Positions 34,652 through 42,229 of a stretch of DNA of 64,000 nucleotides are shown here, in pieces. Position numbers and translations under genes: made by a program. The notes below the pieces were generated by a model that worked only from the letters and a program-made list of their open reading frames with translations, searched no databases and was not told the DNA's origin. Source of the stretch: an uncultured Ignavibacteria bacterium (GTDB lineage: Bacteria; Bacteroidota; Ignavibacteria; SZUA-365); contig CAJXVM010000020.1 of assembly GCA_913061095.1 (NCBI GenBank), positions 1-64,000 of the forward strand, in the 5' to 3' direction. Positions within the stretch are counted from its first letter, which is position 1, and every line of letters starts with the position of its first letter.

Positions 34652-35359
34652 ATGCAGCTCCAGGGCAAAACCGTCTGGGTGACGGGCGGACGCTCAGGCA
34701 TCGGCAAAGCCATTGCGAGCACCTTCGTCCGCGAGGGCGCACGGGTGTTTGTCAGTGCGCGCGCATCCGATGAACTGACCGCCGCCGCGGCCGATCTGGG
34801 TCCGGAGGTCACACCTCTCCCCTGTGACGTAACCGACAGGCAGGAAGTGCAGGAAGCGGCACGGGCGATATCGCGCGCGGCCGGACCGGTCGACGTGCTG
34901 GTCAACAATGCCGGCGCATCCGTGTTCAAGTCCTTCGTGGATTCCACCCCCGAGGAGTTTGACCAGCTCATGGCCACGAATCTGCGCGGTCCGTTCCTCT
35001 GCACGCAGGCCGTCCTGCCCGGGATGCTTGAACGTGAAAGCGGGATCGTCGTCATGATTAATTCCATGGCCGCACGGCAGGTGTTTCCCGACAGCTCCGT
35101 ATACGCTGCGACAAAGGGCGGACTGAAAATGATGACCGACTGTCTGCGCAGCGAAGTCCGAAGATCGGGCGTGCGTATCGTCTCGGTGTATCCCGGCGCC
35201 ACACGCACGGAGATATGGCCGGAACGCGTCCTTGAAAAGCACGGTCATAAAATGATGGGGCCGGAGGATGTGGCGCAGGCGGTGGTCAATGCCTGCACGG
35301 CACCGCCGCACGTGATGATCGAGGATATTGTCATGCAGCCAATCGGTGGAGGTATTTGA
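34652..35359 (+). CDS. Short-chain dehydrogenase/reductase (possible sepiapterin/pterin reductase)
   Basis: A 235-residue classical SDR: the cofactor motif TGGRSGIG (residues about 12-19), NNAG near residue 87, the catalytic Ser in INSMAAR, and YAATKGG carrying Tyr and Lys. NADP(H) use is likely from the basic residues after the second strand. Pterin neighbours suggest it reduces a 6-pyruvoyl- or side-chain-keto-pterin as sepiapterin reductase does. The sequence alone says only SDR. Confidence 0.8.
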   Translation: MQLQGKTVWVTGGRSGIGKAIASTFVREGARVFVSARASDELTAAAADLGPEVTPLPCDVTDRQEVQEAARAISRAAGPVDVLVNNAGASVFKSFVDSTPEEFDQLMATNLRGPFLCTQAVLPGMLERESGIVVMINSMAARQVFPDSSVYAATKGGLKMMTDCLRSEVRRSGVRIVSVYPGATRTEIWPERVLEKHGHKMMGPEDVAQAVVNACTAPPHVMIEDIVMQPIGGGI

Positions 35360-36072
35360 TGGATCTTTCAGGAAAAACCGCCCTTGTCACCGGCGCCAGC
35401 AGCGGCATCGGAAAAGCGGTGACGCTCGCCCTGCTTCGTGAGGGTGTCAACGTCGCCGCCTGCGCGCGCTCACAGTATCGGCTCGACGAACTGCGCGAAG
35501 CCTCTGCAGATCTCGCCGGCAAGCTCGTGATCGGCAGTGTCGATGTCAGGGAAGAGGACCAGCTGCATGCCTTCATCGAAAAGGCACGCATGCTGCTTGG
35601 GCATATCGGTATCGTCATTGCCAATGCAGGATTCGGCATTTTCCGGCCGTTGGCCGACATGAAAATTGAGGAGTTCGACCGTGTGATGGCCACGAATGTT
35701 CGCGGTGTCTGGCTGACACTGCGCGAGACGGTGCCGTCCCTCATCGAACAGGGCGGGGGCGATGTGTTTATCATCTCATCGCTGGCCGGGAAAAACGGCT
35801 TCGCCGGCGGCACTGCCTACAGTGCAAGCAAATTCGCCGTGCGGGGCATGGCCCAGTCACTGATGCATGAAGTCCGCGAACACGACGTCCGCGTGGTGGC
35901 CGTTTTTCCCGGCTCTACCGATACACGCTTCTTCGATGGTACTCCACTCTCACCGAATCGTGACAAAATCCTGACCTCCGAGGATGTCTCTGATGTCATC
36001 CTGCATTCCCTGCATACGCACCGCAGGGCACTGACCAGCGAAATCGATATTCGTCCCGCCAATCCGAAATAA
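35359..36072 (+). CDS. Short-chain dehydrogenase/reductase
   Basis: A 237-residue classical SDR: TGASSGIGKAV at the N-terminus, NAGFG near residue 92, the catalytic Ser in IISSLAGK, and YSASKFAV. PGSTDTRFF is the usual segment after the active site. ATG 35359 overlaps the previous stop (TGATG) and has GGTGGAGG just upstream, so it is translationally coupled. It may catalyse a second reduction of the pterin side chain. Substrate unproven. Confidence 0.8.
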   Translation: MDLSGKTALVTGASSGIGKAVTLALLREGVNVAACARSQYRLDELREASADLAGKLVIGSVDVREEDQLHAFIEKARMLLGHIGIVIANAGFGIFRPLADMKIEEFDRVMATNVRGVWLTLRETVPSLIEQGGGDVFIISSLAGKNGFAGGTAYSASKFAVRGMAQSLMHEVREHDVRVVAVFPGSTDTRFFDGTPLSPNRDKILTSEDVSDVILHSLHTHRRALTSEIDIRPANPK

Positions 36073-36080
36073 TACCGTCT

Positions 36081-36103
36081 GGATGCGCGGTCAGTCCGCA
36101 TCC
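36081..36103 (+). terminator. Hairpin after the pterin operon
   Basis: GGATGCG (36081-36087) pairs with CGCATCC (36097-36103), 8 nt after the SDR stop. There is no T-run, so intrinsic termination is uncertain. Confidence 0.35.
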
Positions 36104-36149
36104 ACAGCAGCAGCTCAGGGAAACATTCCGCAGCCATTGTGTCCTTCGG

Positions 36150-36179
36150 TTGTTTCTTGTCCCTTTTTCCGTTACACTT
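36150..36179 (+). promoter_or_regulatory. Candidate pepA promoter
   Basis: TTG (36150-36152), exactly 20 nt, TACACTT (36173-36179). The -7 box departs from TANNTTG in two positions. The predicted leader is about 80 nt. Confidence 0.35.
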
Positions 36180-36263
36180 CCCCGTGATCCCCGTCATACG
36201 CGCTGTTTTCGGGAATTCATCCAGAGAGCCAGGAATCGATAAGGATACGCAGGAGGATTTTTC

Positions 36264-37769
36264 ATGCCCAAGTGCACAGGACATTACGGAACACCGGAAC
36301 GCATCGCAGCGGATGTTCACGCCATTCCCATTCCCAGCGATTCGACGCTGTTCAACAAGACGGTCAAACAGATCTGTCCGGATCTCAAGTCGCTCATCGC
36401 CGAGTTGCGCGAAAATGAGGACTTCTCCGGGAAGGCGGATGAAACGGTGACGCTGGCGACTGACGCCGGTCGTTTCGTGCTCGTCGGACTCGGGGACACT
36501 GATGCCATGGGTGTGGAGCGTGTCCGGCGCGTGGCCGCGCAGGCAATGAAGGAAGCGTCGAAATTCGTGGCGCCCACGGTCGCGCTGTATTCGCCGCTGG
36601 AAGAGATCGTGCGGAAAATTCTGCCGGTATCCTTCGAAGAAACCGTCGTTGCGATGATGGAAGGCGCCCTGATGTCGCTTTACTCCTATGACGCCTTCAG
36701 AAAAGAAAAATCGGATTCGAAGAAAGGGAAGATCAAGGAACTGAAACTTGTCACCGCGGATGAGGGATATCAGAGCCGACTCAAGAAGGGAATTCAGGAA
36801 GCACAGATCCTCACCGATGCCGTCGAGCTGACGCGCAATCTCGCAAACGCTCCCGCAAATGTCGTCGATGCGGATGCGCTGGCCAAGGAGGCCACGTCGC
36901 TTGGGAAAAAACTTGGCATCAAGACGGTGATTCTCAACAAGAAGGAAATTGTCGCTAATAAAATGGGCGGTCTCCTGGCGGTGAATCAGGGAAGCAAGCG
37001 CGAGCCTCGTTTCATCGTCATGGAGTATAACGACAAGAAGCAGCGCCTGAAACCCTACGTGCTGATCGGGAAAGGCATTACCTTCGATTCGGGTGGACTG
37101 TCAATCAAGCCGTCCAGCGCGATGGAGGAGATGAAAACCGATATGAGCGGTGCCGCTGCCGTGCTGGGTACGATGTACGCCGTCGCCAAGCTCAAGCTGC
37201 CGATCCGCCTGATAGCCCTGATTCCGGCAACCGACAACATGACGGGCGGAGGAGCGCTGTGTCCGGGCGATATCATCACCATGGCCAACGGTACGACCGT
37301 GGAGGTGAAGAACACTGACGCCGAGGGACGTCTGGTTCTCGCCGATGCTCTCATCTATGCGCAGCGCTACAAACCCAGGGCGCTGATTGATATCGCCACG
37401 CTGACCGGTGCAGTGGTCGTCGCCCTCGCCTCACATGCGACCGGCATGATGGGGACGGATGAGGAATTGCTGGAAGCCATGCAAGAAGCGGGCGGCAAGA
37501 CGTACGAGCGTGTCTGGGAGCTTCCGCTGTTCGACGAGTATGGCAAAATGATGGAAAGTGACATTGCGGATCTGAAGAACCTTGGCGGGAAATGGGGTGG
37601 CGCAATCACCGCCGGCATGTTCCTGAAACACTTCACCGCGGATATGCCATGGGTGCATCTTGACATCGCAGGCACGGCGAATATCGACAAGGCCACCGAT
37701 TACCAACCGAAAGGTGCCACCGGTGTCGGTGTACGCCTTCTGACCCGCTTCCTCCAGCAGATGAAGTAA
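36264..37769 (+). CDS. pepA: Leucyl aminopeptidase (M17, PepA family)
   Basis: A 501-residue cytosolic dinuclear-metal aminopeptidase. The N-terminal macro-like domain (residues 1 to about 165) precedes the catalytic domain: LIGKGITFDSGGLSIKPS with metal-binding Lys and Asp, then the M17 signature NTDAEGRLVLADAL (Asp, Glu and the catalytic Arg). AGGAGG upstream fixes the ATG at 36264. It is a single-gene unit, with a palindrome array directly after its stop. Confidence 0.95.
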   Translation: MPKCTGHYGTPERIAADVHAIPIPSDSTLFNKTVKQICPDLKSLIAELRENEDFSGKADETVTLATDAGRFVLVGLGDTDAMGVERVRRVAAQAMKEASKFVAPTVALYSPLEEIVRKILPVSFEETVVAMMEGALMSLYSYDAFRKEKSDSKKGKIKELKLVTADEGYQSRLKKGIQEAQILTDAVELTRNLANAPANVVDADALAKEATSLGKKLGIKTVILNKKEIVANKMGGLLAVNQGSKREPRFIVMEYNDKKQRLKPYVLIGKGITFDSGGLSIKPSSAMEEMKTDMSGAAAVLGTMYAVAKLKLPIRLIALIPATDNMTGGGALCPGDIITMANGTTVEVKNTDAEGRLVLADALIYAQRYKPRALIDIATLTGAVVVALASHATGMMGTDEELLEAMQEAGGKTYERVWELPLFDEYGKMMESDIADLKNLGGKWGGAITAGMFLKHFTADMPWVHLDIAGTANIDKATDYQPKGATGVGVRLLTRFLQQMK

Positions 37770-37774
37770 CGTAA

Positions 37775-37881
37775 GGCCGCGCCAACGGCGCGGCCCGTAT
37801 CCGGCAACCTCCGTGCAGGGCCGAGCCAACGGCTCGGCTGTATCGGCAACCTCCGTGTAAGGCCGAGCCAACGGCTCGGCC
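37775..37881. repeat. Array of three GCCGASCC-AAC-GGSTCGGC palindromes
   Basis: Perfect inverted repeats with an AAC loop lie at 37775-37795, 37820-37838 and 37861-37881. They are spaced about 43 nt apart by related spacers (variants of GTATCGGCAACCTCCGTG). The array lies between the convergent stops of pepA and the patatin gene. The core is shared with the in-gene repeat at 26781-26952. Confidence 0.85.
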
Positions 37882-37899
37882 CATTCCCACGGATATCTC

Positions 37900-40680
37900 C
37901 TAATTAAACTCCACCCCGATGGAGAACGCGATCACCGTCGGACCCCAGCGCAGCGGAGTCGAGGGATTGTTGCGCAGAAAATAAAAACTTTTACCCACGG
38001 CGAAATCGGCCGGACCAATGGGCGTATCGAGCCCGAGCATGATTCCGGCGCCGTGCCGCAGGTCTTCGATACGAACCAGTTCCGGATTCGCCCAGGTGCG
38101 GCCGAGATCGTACCGCAGAGACAGATAGCTGTCGAAAAGAATGTCCACCGGAAGCCGATATCTGAATTCCAGACTGCCAACCGCGATCTGACGTCCGTTG
38201 AATTCATTCTCCCGCATCCCGAGGAAGGAATGCAGTCCGCCGATGCGGAACTCCTCGCTGCGCGGCATGGTCTTGTCACCGTATCCGAACACGATGCGAG
38301 GATGCAGGATCAAGTCCCGCTCGACGAGCGGGATGTACAGGTCGTAGGTGGCCGACAGCCGGGAAAACGCCACCTCGCTGCCGAGAGCGGTTTGCGCGGA
38401 TGCATATTCCGCCGTGAAAAACAGCCCCGTCTGGGGATAGGGATAGCGGTCCTGCGTGTCGATGGTCGAACTGAGACTCAGTGAAACGACGCTGTTTTCC
38501 TCGCTGAGCTGTTCGGCAACGGGAAGGCGGACCTGATCTGTGCGCAGATTCTGCTGCTCGTAGCGAATCGTACCAAGGAGATTGCCGAAGCGCTCGACGT
38601 AAAGTCCGAACGATGCCGCTCCCCCGTATTTGATGCTGCGATACACTGATGCCACCTCCCGATCGAAGCGGTGAGCGGGAAGATCCTCCACTTCGATGTA
38701 GCTGTTGTAGTCGCGAAAGCCGTAATATCCTCTCAGCGTGAAGCTGAACGGGGTATAGAACAGGCGATTGGTGCTGTACCGGAGCGCGTATCGCCTGTTT
38801 TCCGCGCCGGTAAAGAACGAGAGCGCCGCTTCCGTGCCGCTGCCGAAGAGATTCGCGTCGCGCAACCGGATGCCAATCTGCGCGTTCCGCTCGTTGTCGA
38901 TCAGCAATCCTGTCTGCAGCATCTGTGAGGGCCGCTCGACCACGCGTAGGACCAGGTCGGGCCGGCTGCTGTTGCGTTCAATGTCGAAGGTCACATAATG
39001 AAACAGGTTGAGCGCCGCGATGTTATCCATGCCCTGCATGAGGTCGCCGATGCGGAAAACGGCACCCTCACGGAGCGGCAGCTCACGGAGGAGCACAATG
39101 CGATCGGTACGTGTATTTCCACGCACGATGATGCGTCCGATGCGGCCTTCGTTGACATGCACATGGACGATCCCGTCGGAACTCATGTACAGTGCATCGA
39201 TATGAGCCAGCGAGTAACCCTTGTTCCGGTAATCCTCGAGAATGTATCGCTTCATCGCAGTGCGGGTCTCCTGCGTCCACGCCGCGCGAATCCAGCGTGA
39301 TTCAATGCCCGCGATGTCGCGCTCAGGCAGGAGCGAGGATCCCCCGATGTCAATGCCGGTGATGCGCGGGCTTGGATCGATGCGGAAATCGACGACGCAG
39401 TTATCCTGCGTCTTCAGATGCACCTGTCTGACGTCCTGCCGCATATTGATTTCGACTGCCTTGCGCTTGATCTCGTCCATGCTGTGCCGCTGCTCGAACC
39501 ACGGATCCGCAGCGCAGAGCTCGGATGAACAGAATACCTGCCGCAGCTCGTCCTTCCGGCATGGATCCAGAATACGCATGCCGCCTGCGGTGCGCGCGAT
39601 AATTGAATCCCGTATCCGACCGGCCATCATTTTCCCCGTCGTATACCCGAGCGCGATCAGGCTGTCGGCCATGTCGAAGTTCGCCCCGAGCAGGCCGTTG
39701 AGCTCCGGAGTAATGACAAACCCGGCATCGGCGACCTGCTCGTCGATATCCTCGCGCATCATGACGTTGAACACCTGGTCGAGCGTCTCCAGCGGATTCC
39801 GGATCTGCGTTGCCGTGCGCATGGGACTGACAGTGTTGACGGCGATGATGAGATCGCATCCACGGTCCACGGCGACGTCGATGGGAAAGTTCGAGACGAG
39901 TCCGCCGTCGACGAGCATCATGGAATCCCGTGCCACGGCGGCGTACATCACCGGGATCGTGGCACTGGCGCGCATCGCCTCCGCCAGGCTGCCGCCGCTG
40001 AGCACGACACGCTCACCGCGCAGCAGATCGGTGGCGACCGCGCGGAAGGGAATCATCAGACTGTCGAAATCCGTGCTGAGTTCGATGCCCTGCAGGGCAA
40101 GTTCATTGAGGAGATTCGTCAGCCGCTGTCCGTTTGAGACTGCTTCGGGCAGCATGGGAGAAAGACCGTCGAAGCGCAGCGTGAGGATCGAACGGTCGGA
40201 AGCCGGTTTCTGATCCACGGACAGTGCGCTGCGCTTCGCTTCATCGCTGAGTTGGAGAATCGACGACCAGTCGATCCCCCGAATGACACGTCGCAGCCGT
40301 TCGGCGGAGTATCCGCTCGCGTATAGTCCCCCGACAATCGCGCCGATGCTGGTGCCGACGATGAAATCGGGCCGGATCCCTTCTTCCTCGAGCGCAAGCA
40401 GGATACCGACCTGGGAGAGGCCGCGCGCGCCCCCTCCGCTGAGCACCAGTCCGATCGTTGGCGTCGCGGGAGACGGGGTCGGAGCGATCCTGGCAGCATC
40501 CGTCAGTGCTTCCTGCTGGCGGAGCGGCACCGAAGCCGTCAATTCTACGGTCATGATGTTGTCGTCCGCCAGATTCCCCTTTTCAATTTGGGCACGCAGC
40601 ACCGTTGGCAGACATGCAATCAGTGCCGATACGAATATCAGCGCCGCTCCCCGGACATATGCGTGTCTCGTGAAAAACAT
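37900..40680 (-). CDS. Patatin-like phospholipase fused to POTRA and Omp85 beta-barrel (PlpD-like)
   Basis: A 926-residue outer-membrane protein. A signal peptide ends near LRAQ. The patatin domain (about residues 70-330) has the oxyanion loop GGGARG, the nucleophile GTSIG and the catalytic Asp in DGGLVSNFP. POTRA-like repeats (about 400-560: RIGRIIVRGNTRTDRIVLL) lead into a C-terminal Omp85 surface-antigen barrel ending in IGVEFN. This matches type Vd autotransporters, except that the patatin could remain tethered. An in-frame TAA lies directly before the ATG, so the start is certain. No Shine-Dalgarno is seen. Confidence 0.92.
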   Translation of the reverse strand: MFFTRHAYVRGAALIFVSALIACLPTVLRAQIEKGNLADDNIMTVELTASVPLRQQEALTDAARIAPTPSPATPTIGLVLSGGGARGLSQVGILLALEEEGIRPDFIVGTSIGAIVGGLYASGYSAERLRRVIRGIDWSSILQLSDEAKRSALSVDQKPASDRSILTLRFDGLSPMLPEAVSNGQRLTNLLNELALQGIELSTDFDSLMIPFRAVATDLLRGERVVLSGGSLAEAMRASATIPVMYAAVARDSMMLVDGGLVSNFPIDVAVDRGCDLIIAVNTVSPMRTATQIRNPLETLDQVFNVMMREDIDEQVADAGFVITPELNGLLGANFDMADSLIALGYTTGKMMAGRIRDSIIARTAGGMRILDPCRKDELRQVFCSSELCAADPWFEQRHSMDEIKRKAVEINMRQDVRQVHLKTQDNCVVDFRIDPSPRITGIDIGGSSLLPERDIAGIESRWIRAAWTQETRTAMKRYILEDYRNKGYSLAHIDALYMSSDGIVHVHVNEGRIGRIIVRGNTRTDRIVLLRELPLREGAVFRIGDLMQGMDNIAALNLFHYVTFDIERNSSRPDLVLRVVERPSQMLQTGLLIDNERNAQIGIRLRDANLFGSGTEAALSFFTGAENRRYALRYSTNRLFYTPFSFTLRGYYGFRDYNSYIEVEDLPAHRFDREVASVYRSIKYGGAASFGLYVERFGNLLGTIRYEQQNLRTDQVRLPVAEQLSEENSVVSLSLSSTIDTQDRYPYPQTGLFFTAEYASAQTALGSEVAFSRLSATYDLYIPLVERDLILHPRIVFGYGDKTMPRSEEFRIGGLHSFLGMRENEFNGRQIAVGSLEFRYRLPVDILFDSYLSLRYDLGRTWANPELVRIEDLRHGAGIMLGLDTPIGPADFAVGKSFYFLRNNPSTPLRWGPTVIAFSIGVEFN

Positions 40681-40685
40681 TTAAA

Positions 40686-40715
40686 AAAATTACACCCACA
40701 AAAAAAGACATGCAA
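40686..40715 (-). promoter_or_regulatory. Candidate leaderless promoter of the patatin gene
   Basis: Minus strand TTG (40715-40713), exactly 20 nt, TAATTTT (40692-40686), then 5 nt and the ATG at 40680. The -33 element lies inside the arm of the terminator hairpin of the upstream gene. Confidence 0.45.
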
Positions 40716-40735
40716 GCTGGAGAAACTTGCATGTC
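40700..40735 (-). terminator. Rho-independent terminator of the heparinase/lipoprotein/barrel operon
   Basis: On the minus strand GACATGCAAG pairs perfectly with CTTGCATGTC (40735-40726 and 40716-40707) around a 9-nt loop, followed by seven T (40706-40700). It ends the operon 82 nt after its last stop and 20 nt before the next start codon. Confidence 0.8.
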
Positions 40736-40794
40736 TGTGCCGGAATCCGGAGACCCCGGCGGTGGAAGTATGAGGAAGGGAAGTAGGTTGTGAT

Positions 40795-40814
40795 TTTCCG
40801 CCGTGAAGCGGAAA
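40795..40814 (-). repeat. Hairpin next to the barrel-protein stop
   Basis: TTTCCGC (40795-40801) and GCGGAAA (40808-40814) form a 7-bp stem with a 6-nt loop, 2 nt from the stop codon of the outer-membrane barrel gene. Possibly a stabilising 3' structure ahead of the main terminator. Confidence 0.5.
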
Positions 40815-40816
40815 CT

Positions 40817-42226
40817 CTAGATGTCCCAGTGGGAACTGACGCCCACTGCCACCGCAGAAAACGAATTCGTCAGATGCGGTGTCATATCCATCGTTCCGAT
40901 GTCAAGCTTGAAATTGTCGGCAATGAAACCGACCCCGGCTCCGAACACCACGGGACGGATGCCGCCGAAGTTCACGCCGAAACGGAACGCAACATTGTAC
41001 AGAAGTTCGATTTCCGTGCCGAGCCCGATGCGCGGACGGGTGGAATTCCCCGCCTCATCGTTGAAACCCTGCCGGTAGGCGAAGGTGAAATGCCAGTACT
41101 TGTGTCTGCGCGGGATATCGGGGAGACTGAGCACGCCCGAAATGATCATCGCGGAAGGAAGCGGCGTGGAAAAGGATGGGATTTCGTATTCCCGTCCCTC
41201 GAGGCGCGACATGATTTCGTCGACCTGGTCGCCGGTGACATCGTCAATGGTGAAGTCTTCGCTTGCCGTGATTTCACGTGCACCCTGGTCCCAGGTGATC
41301 GAACCGAGGTCCACGAGACTGAAGCCGGCGCTGAGCATCCGATTGACCTTGATGTGCGCGCCGATATCGAGACCGAAGCCGCTGCCCACAGGGGTGGGGA
41401 ACAGCGTGTAGTGGAAACTGTTGTTGCTGCCGATCCAGTCCTTCGTGCCGGCGTACCGCGCGACCATGTCGGCCCGGCCGGCAACCTCGTACGTCTCCGG
41501 ATCGGTGGTAAAGCCACTGTTGAAGCGCTCGATGCCGAAATAACCGTAGCCGTGCACGAGCTTGAGCGACGCACCGAAGAGCACCGGAATTCTGCGGTAC
41601 AACTCGAATTTCTGCGCGACGGTCAGGCTGTAATCGCGTGTCCACGATGAGGAAACCTGAGTCTCCGCAAAGTCGAAGCTCTTGCCCGGTTCATTGCCGA
41701 AAAGCATGAACTCCGCAAAGGAGCGTGGTAGGTGCACGTTGCTGCCCGTACGCTCGGTGATGCCCACGCCGATGGTCATGAACTGCGTGGAAAGCATCGC
41801 GCTTGCGAGGCCGTAGCGGATGTCATGCGTGAAATGCCCGGTTTCGCCCTGAAACGTGCCGAGGATGGCCTGTTTGTCAGTTGCACCGAGATATGTTGGC
41901 TCACGCACGCCTTTCGCGTTGGGGGTGCCGGTGAAATAACTGTTGTACGTGGCGTAATCCATGAAATCCGCGCCGGCCTGGGCGCCAAAAGGCAGCACGC
42001 CGAGGGAGACCACGACACCGTCGTCAGGGACCAGCTGGGCGGGATTGACGTTCAGTGCGTCAAGTCCGCGCACGAGTCCTGCGCTGCTATTGCCCATGCC
42101 CGTAAGCCGAGCGCTCGTTCCGATTGTCTGGGCCGTTGCCGGTGTCACACCGCAGAGCAGCGTGGCGAGCAGCGCGAGGGCGAGTCGTCGTATTGCATGC
42201 ACGTTGCGATTTCTTCCTGTTCTCAT
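40817..42226 (-). CDS. Outer-membrane beta-barrel protein (DUF5723/PorV-like)
   Basis: A 469-residue exported protein: signal peptide with cleavage near TPATAQ, then TIGTSARLTGMGNSSAGLVR, a start typical of FadL/PorV-like barrels of the Bacteroidota. Alternating hydrophobic strands with aromatic ends run to the C-terminus (VAVGVSSHWDI). DUF5723 is the closest family from memory. The substrate or role is unknown. It is the third gene of a unit with a T9SS heparinase-like protein and a large lipoprotein (3-nt gap), so it may act with them at the surface. Confidence 0.7.
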   Translation of the reverse strand: MRTGRNRNVHAIRRLALALLATLLCGVTPATAQTIGTSARLTGMGNSSAGLVRGLDALNVNPAQLVPDDGVVVSLGVLPFGAQAGADFMDYATYNSYFTGTPNAKGVREPTYLGATDKQAILGTFQGETGHFTHDIRYGLASAMLSTQFMTIGVGITERTGSNVHLPRSFAEFMLFGNEPGKSFDFAETQVSSSWTRDYSLTVAQKFELYRRIPVLFGASLKLVHGYGYFGIERFNSGFTTDPETYEVAGRADMVARYAGTKDWIGSNNSFHYTLFPTPVGSGFGLDIGAHIKVNRMLSAGFSLVDLGSITWDQGAREITASEDFTIDDVTGDQVDEIMSRLEGREYEIPSFSTPLPSAMIISGVLSLPDIPRRHKYWHFTFAYRQGFNDEAGNSTRPRIGLGTEIELLYNVAFRFGVNFGGIRPVVFGAGVGFIADNFKLDIGTMDMTPHLTNSFSAVAVGVSSHWDI

Positions 42227-42229
42227 TGC

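Noticed and set aside
37775-37881. CRISPR-like array
   Set aside because: Three palindromes are spaced about 43 nt apart, but the spacers are similar to one another and no cas gene is near. It is a tandem palindromic repeat.
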